From Singulisphaera sp. GP187 (lineage in GTDB: Bacteria > Planctomycetota > Phycisphaerae > Phycisphaerales > SM1A02), in assembly GCA_945888705.1 (NCBI GenBank), contig CAMDAQ010000003.1, positions 1-48,858 on the forward strand: a DNA stretch of 48,858 nt, read 5' to 3'. Below, piece by piece: positions 18,943 through 26,652 of this stretch. The translations under genes and the position numbers were made by a program. The notes under the pieces were generated by a model. The model was not told the DNA's origin. It saw only the letters and a list, made by a program, of their open reading frames with translations, and searched no databases. How positions within the stretch are numbered: position 1 is the stretch's first letter; the number at the start of each line of letters is the position of its first letter.

Positions 18943-18996
18943 ATGGAATTCACCATCGAATTCGAGCGCGAGGCCGCGATCATCGGGTCGGCGTGA
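18943..18996 (+). pseudogene. Possible N-terminal remnant of a HicB-family antitoxin
   Basis: MEFTIEFEREAAIIGSA*: the first 11 residues resemble HicB N-termini (M.FTIE.ERE.DGRW..), then a premature stop. Confidence 0.35.
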
Positions 18997-18999
18997 CGG

Positions 19000-19210
19000 T
19001 CAGGCCTCCGCCTGCAGTTGCCAGTCCAGTGGGTCGATCTCCGGCAGCCGATCGCTGATGCCGGGCACGCCGAGGTGCCGCAGCATGTTGAGGCACTGCG
19101 CGCGGCGGTGCATGCCGTGCGTTGTCACGTGGACTCGCGCGTCGCCCACGCGTCGTGACGCAGCAGGATGTCGAGCGGGTCACTGGCAGCGCGCGGCGCA
19201 TCGCCCACGA
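19000..19210 (-). pseudogene. Internally deleted DinB-family gene (N-terminal and C-terminal ends joined out of frame)
   Basis: N-terminal fragment SDPLDILLRHDAWATRE in the frame of the upstream methyltransferase; C-terminal fragment HVTTHGMHRRAQCLNMLRHLGVPGISDRLPEIDPLDWQLQAEA* in another frame. Confidence 0.55.
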
Positions 19211-19880
19211 GTGCAAGCACCATTCCGTCGTAGCCCTTGGCACCCACGGTCTGGATACCCGCCGCCTTCAGCCGCGGATGCCGCCGGATGGCATCCATCA
19301 TCGACCGCACGCCCTCGACGCTCGGTTCGCCGGTCCCCTGCTCGATGACGCGGCCGCGGTGCATGGCGTTGTCGATGATGATCAACGTGCCCGGCCTCGA
19401 CAGCGCGGTCGCGTACTCGAGGTATGTCGGGCACTGCTCCCGGTCTGCATCGATGAAGACGAGGTCGAACGGTGGCACACCCATGGCCCTCAGCGTCTCG
19501 AGCGAATGGGCCGCCGGACCCACCACGATCTCCACGGTCGTTCCGCAACCAGCACGATCAATGTTCTCCCGGGCGATCCGTGCGCGTTCCGGATCGAGTT
19601 CGAGCGTGACGAGCGAACCGCCCGAGACCAGCCCCCTGGCGAGCCAGATCGTGCTGAAGCCCGCGAGCGTGCCGATCTCAAGGATGCGCCGCGCTCCGAT
19701 CGCGAGGGCAAGCACCTCGAGCATTCGGCCCTGTGCGGGCGAGACGGCGATCCGGGGAAGACCGGCGCGCTCGGCCGACATCTGCGCCGCCAGCAGGGCA
19801 TCATCCTGTGGCGACAGCCACTGCTCGAGCGCCCGGTCGACGGCGTCCCATGTCGGCTGCTGCGGGTTGATGGGGTTCAT
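19125..19880 (-). CDS. O-methyltransferase (class I SAM-dependent, CCoAOMT-like)
   Basis: ILEIGTLAGFSTIWLARGL, VTLELDPERARIARENIDRAG, FDLVFIDADREQCPTYLEYA, IIIDNAMHRGRV. Confidence 0.82.
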   Translation of the reverse strand: MNPINPQQPTWDAVDRALEQWLSPQDDALLAAQMSAERAGLPRIAVSPAQGRMLEVLALAIGARRILEIGTLAGFSTIWLARGLVSGGSLVTLELDPERARIARENIDRAGCGTTVEIVVGPAAHSLETLRAMGVPPFDLVFIDADREQCPTYLEYATALSRPGTLIIIDNAMHRGRVIEQGTGEPSVEGVRSMMDAIRRHPRLKAAGIQTVGAKGYDGMVLALVGDAPRAASDPLDILLRHDAWATREST

Positions 19881-20091
19881 GCAGGCAGTCTCCCGGACCG
19901 CGGGTCGCCGCGCTTGGCGTGTTGATGAACTCCTTCCCCGAGATGCCGCGGTTGACTTCCGCAACGCCCGCCGGAGTAGCGACAGATGCCTTGGTCTCGG
20001 CGGTTCCATCGCTCGGGGCCCGGCATGAGGCGGCGAGGAGCGCGGATACCGCGGTGATGGTCAGCGAGACGCGGCGTGAAAGGTTCATCAT
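19801..20091 (-). pseudogene. Lipoprotein N-terminal fragment, probably truncated
   Basis: MMNLSRRVSLTITAVSALLAASC lipobox signal peptide, then the ORF runs into the methyltransferase gene in a different frame. Confidence 0.3.
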
Positions 20092-20097
20092 GTTCGT

Positions 20098-20454
20098 TCA
20101 GAAGTGCGCGACCATGGCGCCGTATCGTGCGGTCAGGTAGTTCACGATCACCTTCGTGTCGGTGGAATGCAGGCGGTCACCGAAGTGGTGGAAGCTTGCC
20201 GCGTCGACGAACTTGTGGTTCGCGGGATCGAGGACCAGATTCGGGCACCCCTGGTGCGCTTCGCCCACGAGCGCAACGATGTCACGCCTCGGGCGTGGGT
20301 ATGCGACGTACCGGATGTCGAGCTGCGTTCGCAATGCGGGACAGCAGCCGAGCACGCCCTCGAGGAAAGCGCAGTCGGGGCAGTAGTACTCCTTGCCTTC
20401 GCCGTCGCGAACGCTGTCTGTGAAGCCGGGCGTGAGCAGGAAGAGAGTGTCCAT
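20098..20454 (-). CDS. DUF3088 domain protein
   Basis: MDTLFLLTPGFTDSVRDGEGKEYYCPDCAFLEGVLGCCPALRTQLDIRYVAYPRPRRDIVALVGEAHQGCPNLVL. Confidence 0.7.
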   Translation of the reverse strand: MDTLFLLTPGFTDSVRDGEGKEYYCPDCAFLEGVLGCCPALRTQLDIRYVAYPRPRRDIVALVGEAHQGCPNLVLDPANHKFVDAASFHHFGDRLHSTDTKVIVNYLTARYGAMVAHF

Positions 20455-20514
20455 GCGAGCGTCGATGCTATCGCTCCAGTGCGAATTCCCGTGGCGCGGC
20501 GCGTGGTCCCCGCT

Positions 20515-20814
20515 TCACTTCATGAGTCCCGCCATCGACTCCAGATACCTGACGAACGCCTTCCGCCCGGGGGCGGTCAACGACACTTCCGTTCGCGGCT
20601 TCCGGCCCTGGAATGTCTTGCGGATGGCCACGTAGCCAGCCTCCTCGAGTTTGCGAAGCTGCACCGAGAGGTTGCCGTCGGAGGCCTGCAGGCGCTCCTT
20701 CAGGGTGGTGAAGTCCGTGGTGCCGGCCCCGACGAGGTAGGCCATCACGCCGAGGCGCATGCGCCCGTGGATCACCTCGTCGATGGCGTTGATGTCGAAG
20801 TCGGCCATGCGCAT
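20515..20814 (-). CDS. Winged-helix transcriptional regulator
   Basis: DEVIHGRMRLGVMAYLVGAGTTDFTTLKERLQASDGNLSVQLRKLEEAGYVAIRKTFQGRKPRTEVSLT. Confidence 0.82.
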   Translation of the reverse strand: MRMADFDINAIDEVIHGRMRLGVMAYLVGAGTTDFTTLKERLQASDGNLSVQLRKLEEAGYVAIRKTFQGRKPRTEVSLTAPGRKAFVRYLESMAGLMK

Positions 20815-21434
20815 CAGTTCCGGCACGCGGCCGAGAGCCGCATGAGATGGGCCCCGGGGAGCACGCCGCTCAGCACGAGCGCCGCCGCGTAGGCAAACCA
20901 GGCGGCGGGCGTATCCATCGTGGCCGCAACCAGGATCATCGAGAGGGCCGTGATCGCCGCGACGGCGAACATCCAGCGCCGCCGAGCGACGAGTGCGGTC
21001 ACCAGCCATGCCGCCCCGTACTGCATCAGCACTGCGAGCGCGATCGAGTCCCCGAGCGAGTCCGTGCCGCTGCGCCACGAGGCCACCTGCACCGCCAGGC
21101 AGTAGAAGAAGATGCCGAGCCCGACCGCGGTCCATGCGGCGCCAACCGCGCGATTGTTGTCGGTCTCCGCTCGACGGGCGTCGCGCTTCAGCAGCACGGC
21201 GAGGCAGACGCCGAATGCGGCCAGCGCTCCGAGAAGCGCCGGGGCGGCCACCGCACGCGCGGTGTAGGGCAGCAGACCGACATCGGCCAAGCCGATGGCG
21301 AAACTCGCAAGCGCGAAGGCGCCACCGCCTGCGAGCAGGTACGGGCCTGCGGAAAGGGGTGCGTTCCTGCCAGCCTCGGCGAGCGAGCGCAGGTAGGAAA
21401 GATCATCGTGGGCCGGACTGTGATCGTGCGACAT
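20814..21434 (-). CDS. Integral membrane protein co-transcribed with the winged-helix regulator
   Basis: Multiple hydrophobic helices; its stop overlaps the ATG of the regulator gene. Confidence 0.7.
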   Translation of the reverse strand: MSHDHSPAHDDLSYLRSLAEAGRNAPLSAGPYLLAGGGAFALASFAIGLADVGLLPYTARAVAAPALLGALAAFGVCLAVLLKRDARRAETDNNRAVGAAWTAVGLGIFFYCLAVQVASWRSGTDSLGDSIALAVLMQYGAAWLVTALVARRRWMFAVAAITALSMILVAATMDTPAAWFAYAAALVLSGVLPGAHLMRLSAACRN

Positions 21435-21627
21435 GGCTGGTCTCCAGAAGCGGGCGGAAGCCGACGTTCGGCTTGATGCAAAGTACTTTACGGCATGAAG
21501 TAGATTTATCAAGCCACTTTGAGCGATTCGGAGCACCGATTCTGACGCGCTGAAGGGGTATCTCGCTCTCGAGGGGAATCGGAAGCCAACTCGCCTGTTC
21601 GAAACCCGTGTCGCTCGCCCTATTGCC

Positions 21628-21704
21628 GGGCCGGTTGCGAAAGCAGCCGGCCCTTTGGTTTTCAGGGAACGCCGCCGAGGTCTCTCGGCGGCGTTTTCGC
21701 GTTT
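21628..21704 (+). terminator. Tandem hairpins (21628-21662 and 21668-21704)
   Basis: GGGCCGGTTGC-GAAA-GCAGCCGGCCC-TTTGGTTTT then AACGCCGCCGAG-GTCT-CTCGGCGGCGTT-TTCGCGTTT. Confidence 0.75.
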
Positions 21705-22119
21705 AAGCCGACGTTCCGAAGGGATCGCGAAAGCCACCAACCGCGGGCCGAGTCTCTGCCGTGCGGCATGTCCATGACCGGAAGGGGCCCCGCAGTTGCG
21801 ATTCTGTCCCAGAGTCTCTCCTGGTCTCTCCCCGCCGGGTGCCCGGGTTAAGAGAGGTTGGTGCCCGGGAGAACGCGACAGGTGAAATCCCTTCTGCAGG
21901 GCGAAGCGTGTGACGTAGCGTGACCAAAGGTGTTTCGGGGTTCGGAGTACGCCCCGTGTCGAAGCGGGCGACCGACGCGTTCGACAGAAAGCTTCGAATC
22001 CGCGACAATGATGCGCCTGCGTGCGAGGCGTGTGGGATCTCTTATCATTGGTCGTAGGGTGCCCGTCTGGTTTCGGTTCATAACTGTTGGATCAGTGCAC
22101 CTGCGGATCGCGCGAGACC

Positions 22120-23037
22120 ATGTCGACGCTTGAAACCGAACTGCAATTCACAATCGCGGCGTTCCCGCCCGCCGCGCGAAGAGAGCTGAGCGCAGCCTCG
22201 GCGATCGCACATCGGCTTCTGCTGTACGTGAGCGTGTTCGCCATGCTCGCGACAACGAACGGATGCCGGAGCGGCCATTCCGCGAGTTCAGCGCCATCGG
22301 TCGTCGCCGCAGGCGCCGACCGACCCGGCGTTGTTCGAATCGACGTGCTACACGGCCCCAACGCGCGGATTCAAGGTTCGATGATCCCTGTTGGTAATGG
22401 CATGGCACTCACGGCGCTGCACATCCTCACACAGCCGGTTGGGCGCGTCGACGGAACGCTGACAGGTCTTGACGCGCAGGTCGCGGGCCGATCCTCGGAT
22501 ACCGGTGCCGAGGACTGGGTGCTGGCGCGAGTCAACGATGCGAGGCTTCCCGACGCGGCACCGCTCGCTGCTGACCACCCAGCGGCCATCGACGACACAA
22601 TCTACCTCTTCGGTTTCCCATCGCGATATGGAGTGCCGGACGACGCGGTGCGTGTAGAAGCTCACGTGGCCGATACACCGTCGGCCGAAGGGGACCACCC
22701 CGAGTTGATCTTCCTGCGCGTTGAGGGCGACCCGGATCTTGGCGGCATGTCCGGAGGCCCCGCGTGTGTGCGCGACCGGGAGGGCCGCTGGGTCGTGGTC
22801 GGCATGTACGTCGGCCGCTGGGAGCGCTGGCCGTGGCGCACCTGCTACGTGGTACGGAGAATCCCACGCGAGGTGCTCGAACGGATCGCGTCAAGTGCAT
22901 CTTCCCATCAACGCGGGCTTCGTCCGCCGGTCGAGAACAACGGCGAGACCCCGTCGCGCGGGCGTGTGACCGCCGAGGAGATCCGCCGCGAAGGCGGGTT
23001 GTTCCGCCGCGTGGACGGGCCCGAGTCCCGCTGGTAA
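22120..23037 (+). CDS. Trypsin-like serine protease domain lipoprotein
   Basis: Catalytic-type segments LTALHIL (His), EDWVLARV (Asp), GGMSGGPACV (Ser); CRSG lipobox-like region. Confidence 0.65.
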   Translation: MSTLETELQFTIAAFPPAARRELSAASAIAHRLLLYVSVFAMLATTNGCRSGHSASSAPSVVAAGADRPGVVRIDVLHGPNARIQGSMIPVGNGMALTALHILTQPVGRVDGTLTGLDAQVAGRSSDTGAEDWVLARVNDARLPDAAPLAADHPAAIDDTIYLFGFPSRYGVPDDAVRVEAHVADTPSAEGDHPELIFLRVEGDPDLGGMSGGPACVRDREGRWVVVGMYVGRWERWPWRTCYVVRRIPREVLERIASSASSHQRGLRPPVENNGETPSRGRVTAEEIRREGGLFRRVDGPESRW

Positions 23038-23341
23038 CTCGTGTGTCGCTGGCCCTTCGCGGGCCCGCGGTTCAACGAGCACCTGATACGCGGCATCAGG
23101 ATCGTGCCCGATCCGGCGGACCCATCGCGGAACGCGATCCTCAGCGGGCTGGAAGACCCGCCACGCGCTGGCGTGCTCGATCGATCAGCTACGCCGCAGT
23201 CGGTTGACCCGGATGGGCGAGTCATCTGAAAGGCCACTGCAGCTTCCAATAAGCCGCGCCGCTCATGAACGTGCCGGCTGACCGCATCTGGCCGCCTTGT
23301 CTCTGGGTTTCGGAAACAACGTTCGTCACACCATCCCTCGT

Positions 23342-23706
23342 CCGCTACTTCAAGAGGCGACCGCGAAAGCGGCTCGCCGAACGGTTCAGAGTGAACGCCC
23401 CGGCCACACGGCCGGGGCGTTCGCGTTTTGCGGCGTGCGTACGCCGTTTTGCGACAAGGGGTTGCGTGCGCGAAGGTCTCTTGGGGTAGGCCAGCGGAGT
23501 GGCGCGGCCGAGTGCCTGGCCGACGCTCGCGGGCGTGCTCGCGGATTGTCTCTCCGCACATCGAGAGACCTCGCGCCCCGAAAGGTCTCTGGTTCACGGT
23601 TCCCGAGGCCGAAATGCACGAACTCATAAGCAACCGAGGCGCTTCGGGCAAAATCCCGACGGCGCTGAGGCCGCGGAACACGGAAGTCTCGGGTGATGAG
23701 TCGGGG
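23342..23706 (+). repeat. tRNA-linked repeat, copy C
   Basis: CCGCTACTTCAAGAGGCGACCGCGAAAGCGGCTCGCCGAACGG...GGAAGTCTCGGGTGATGAGTCGGGG; H1 23356-23378, H2 23394-23429. Confidence 0.92.
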
Positions 23707-23888
23707 TGAGCTCGTGTGGCCGTCCGAGCGACGCCACTGCCCATTCATGGGTTGCCATCGAAGATTCTGACGCCCTCCGCCCAGAAAGCGGAGGGCTTTC
23801 GTTTTAGCTGCGGAGATAGAGGGATGGAGGCGTGGACATCACTCGAACTTCCGCTTGACAGGCGTAGTCCATAGGATACACTTGTGCC

Positions 23889-24179
23889 ATGCGCGTCAGG
23901 ATGACGACCGTCTACCGGGACTGGATCAACGGTTTGCGGGACCGCGTGGCCCGCGCCCGCATCCAGGTCCGCGTCGATCGGCTCGTGCACGGCAACCCTG
24001 GTTCGCATCGCGCCCTGCGCGAGGGCGTGTCCGAACTGAAGATCGACGTCGGTCCTGGCTACCGCGTGTACTTCACGGAGCGGGACGGCGAGTTGATCAT
24101 CCTGCTCGCAGGCGGCGACAAGTCCACCCAGCGTCGCGACATCGAGCGTGCGATCGAGCTCGCCAAGAACATCGCTTGA
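23889..24179 (+). CDS. RelE/HigB-like addiction module killer protein
   Basis: YRDWINGLRDRVARARIQVRVDRLVHGNPGSHRALREGVSELKIDVGPGYRVYFTERDGELIILLAGGDKSTQRRDIERA. Confidence 0.88.
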   Translation: MRVRMTTVYRDWINGLRDRVARARIQVRVDRLVHGNPGSHRALREGVSELKIDVGPGYRVYFTERDGELIILLAGGDKSTQRRDIERAIELAKNIA

Positions 24180-24223
24180 GATCCATCCAGCCAGCCCCCC
24201 GCCTACTCACTCACGAAACCATC

Positions 24224-24577
24224 ATGCCACGAGCCACTACCACCAAGTCGAAGCGCTCACCCGCGAAGTCCTCTCGCCGCGGCTCGAGTCACACCCGCAC
24301 GGTCGTTTACGACGTCGCGAAGCAGCTCCGCACGCCAAAGGAAATGGCCGCCTACCTCGAGGCGTGGCTGGTAGAGGCTCCCGATGACGTGGCAGGCATC
24401 TCGCGTGCGCTCGGCGACATCGCCCGCGCGGTCGGCATGAGCAAAGTCGCGAAGCAGTCTGGCCTCAGCCGCGAGAGCCTCTACAAGGCGCTCAGCGAGG
24501 ATGGCAACCCGAGCCTCGACACGATCCTGCGCGTGGCTCGTGCGGTCGGTGTGCGGTTCCACGCGTCCGCTGCTTGA
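24224..24577 (+). CDS. HTH addiction module antidote protein
   Basis: RTPKEMAAYLEAWLVEAPDDVAGISRALGDIARAVGMSKVAKQSGLSRESLYKALSEDGNPSLDTILRVARAVGVRF. Confidence 0.88.
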   Translation: MPRATTTKSKRSPAKSSRRGSSHTRTVVYDVAKQLRTPKEMAAYLEAWLVEAPDDVAGISRALGDIARAVGMSKVAKQSGLSRESLYKALSEDGNPSLDTILRVARAVGVRFHASAA

Positions 24578-24727
24578 AGCGCGAGCGCTCAAGCGAGCTG
24601 GAACCCTGATTCCAGCTCGCCACGCGGGGCCATCCAGCCCTCTCTGCACCCTGGAACCCACCGGTCGTTCCAAGTCCGTCCAGCCCTGACTACTTCCCAT
24701 CAGCGGCCGAGGGCCGCGTGCGTCTGA

Positions 24728-24785
24728 CGGGCGCGCGCGAAACTGGCGTGCCGAAAGGTTCAGCGTGAAAGCCCTGACCTCGCGG
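24728..24785 (+). repeat. Partial tRNA-linked repeat, copy G
   Basis: GGGCGCGCGCGAAACTGGCGTGCCGAAAGGTTCAGCGTGAAAGCCCTGACCTCGCGGC aligned over about 57 nt with copy B. Confidence 0.75.
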
Positions 24786-24821
24786 CGACGAGGCGCGCAG
24801 CCACTTCTATCATGGGGCCGC

Positions 24822-25145
24822 GTGACCTCCGGCAACGCAGCCATCCTCCCCGAGATCCTTCGGCGCATCGTGGACGTCTACCGTCCGGCGCAGGTGTATC
24901 TCTTTGGATCCGAGGCGCGCGGTGACGCGGGAAGCGACAGCGACATCGACCTCGCGGTGATCGTGCGGGACGATGCGCCGGAGCACCAGTCCACGCCCCG
25001 CATGGCTGCCGAGGCGCTCTGGGGCCTCGAGCGCGGTGCCGACGTCGTGGTGTTCCGCGAGAGCGAGTTCGCCGCCCGTCGCGGGGTGGTCTCCTCGTTG
25101 CCATGGACGATCCGTCGCGAGGGGAAGCTGCTCTTTGGCGGCTGA
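24822..25145 (+). CDS. MNT-type minimal nucleotidyltransferase (antitoxin of an MNT/HEPN pair)
   Basis: VYLFGSEARGDAGSDSDIDLAVIV (GSxxxG...DSDIDL); likely GTG start. Confidence 0.82.
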   Translation: MTSGNAAILPEILRRIVDVYRPAQVYLFGSEARGDAGSDSDIDLAVIVRDDAPEHQSTPRMAAEALWGLERGADVVVFRESEFAARRGVVSSLPWTIRREGKLLFGG

Positions 25146-25560
25146 CGCGCCCGATGTGCGCACCTTGGAGGTACGCGGCTGGCTGCTGCGAGCGTCCGAG
25201 GACTTGCGCGCGGGCCGTCACGACCTGACGGCGGTTCCGCCGCTTCTGAACGACGTGGCGTTCCATGCGCAGCAGTGCGCCGAGAAGGCGATGAAGGCCC
25301 TTCTGGTCCACCGTGAGCAGGCGTTCCGCAAGACGCACAACCTGACCGAGCTGGGCGGGGCTGTTGCGCGCATCGAGCCGCCGCTTGCGGAGCTGATGCG
25401 CACGGCCTCGCTCATGACGGAGTTTGCGTGGCGCTTCCGCTATCCCGGCGACCAGGCAACGGTGTCGCATGCCGATGCGCTGCATGCCATCGAGACGGCG
25501 GAACGCGTGCTGCGGGCGGTTATCGACTCGCTTCCCGCGAACTGCCGGCTGCGAGGCTGA
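25135..25560 (+). CDS. HEPN-domain protein (toxin partner)
   Basis: WLLRASEDLRAGRHDLTAVPPLLNDVAFHAQQCAEKAMKALLVHREQAFRKTHNLTEL; overlaps the 3' end of the MNT gene. Confidence 0.8.
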   Translation: MAADAPDVRTLEVRGWLLRASEDLRAGRHDLTAVPPLLNDVAFHAQQCAEKAMKALLVHREQAFRKTHNLTELGGAVARIEPPLAELMRTASLMTEFAWRFRYPGDQATVSHADALHAIETAERVLRAVIDSLPANCRLRG

Positions 25561-25678
25561 GTCGGTTTCCGGCTTGGAACCCCGTTTCCTACGCGCCAGA
25601 GGGCTATCTCGCTCCCTAAGTGAAACGGAAGCCAACTCGCCTGTTCGAAACCCGTTTCGCTCGCCCTACTTCAAGAGT

Positions 25679-25748
25679 GGTTGCGAACAGCAGCCCTCGC
25701 CAAACGCACGAGAGACGCGTCCTCCATGAGGGCGCGTCTTTCGCTTTG
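25679..25748 (+). terminator. Double hairpin downstream of CTACTTCAAGAG (copy F: H1 25679-25695, H2 25713-25748)
   Basis: GGTTGC-GAACA-GCAGCC; AGACGCGTCCT-CCATG-AGGGCGCGTCT-TTCGCTTTG. Confidence 0.65.
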
Positions 25749-25926
25749 TACGCAGGGATTTCGAGGGGTGGGCCAGGGCGACCGATTCCGTGCGAGCGGG
25801 GCGCGCCAGCAGCACGGGTGTCCGCCACGGACGGTGGTTTTTGCACCGCAGGAACCCCACTCCATGTTGGAGACCGTCCCCTCCCTTTCATTTCAATGCT
25901 GCTCCGGCAGCAGGAGTTCCAACGTC

Positions 25927-26466
25927 ATGAAGTCCCATCACCCGTTCCCTGCACTATCCCTTTGCGTCGTCGCCGTCGCCGGTTTCGCGAGCTCCGCTTC
26001 CGCCGAGCTCATTCGCAACGGCAATTTCAACGGACTCCTCCATTGGGGGGTGTTCGGTCCTTCCAACAATTCCGGTACGAACCCGGGCAACTACTACTAC
26101 AACGGGAATCCTCAAGGCAGCGGCGTCTTCCAGGAATTCGCCACCGAGGCGTACGAGACCTACACCTTCAGTTTCAAACTGCGGAACGACGCGACGGGGA
26201 CTGCGGGCAACAACTCCGCTGTGGTGACGTTCGGAAACCAGACGGTCCTGAACCTCATCAATCAGGGCACCTCAGCCGACTTCACGACTTACTCATTCCA
26301 AGCACAGACCGTAGGCCCGTTCACGACGATTCGGTTTTCCTTTACCAACAGCTCGAGCGAGTGGCACCTCACCAATGTCTCAGTGACCGGTCCCTCCGTC
26401 CCCGCCCCTGGCGCGCTTGCGGTGCTTGGCCTCGCAGGCCTCGCCGGCAGCCGCCGTCGCGCGTGA
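25927..26466 (+). CDS. PEP-CTERM-type secreted protein
   Basis: Signal peptide and C-terminal VPAPGALAVLGLAGLAGSRRRA. Confidence 0.82.
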   Translation: MKSHHPFPALSLCVVAVAGFASSASAELIRNGNFNGLLHWGVFGPSNNSGTNPGNYYYNGNPQGSGVFQEFATEAYETYTFSFKLRNDATGTAGNNSAVVTFGNQTVLNLINQGTSADFTTYSFQAQTVGPFTTIRFSFTNSSSEWHLTNVSVTGPSVPAPGALAVLGLAGLAGSRRRA

Positions 26467-26485
26467 GCGTGGCGTGATGAGAGAT

Positions 26486-26550
26486 GCGGCCGAGTGGCCG
26501 CGATACAGCGACTCGAACGCCCCGGCCGCGAGGCCGGGGCGTTTGCGTTT
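26486..26550 (+). terminator. Double hairpin after the PEP-CTERM gene
   Basis: GCGGCC-GAGT-GGCCGC then AACGCCCCGGCC-GCGA-GGCCGGGGCGTT-TGCGTTT. Confidence 0.75.
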
Positions 26551-26652
26551 GTGGCTCGCGCGTATCATGCCCCGACCGCTCTGATGTCTTGGCACCTGCG
26601 GTTCCGCCGTGATTCGCGCGGGGTGCCGACTCTCGAGCCATAGGAACCTTTC

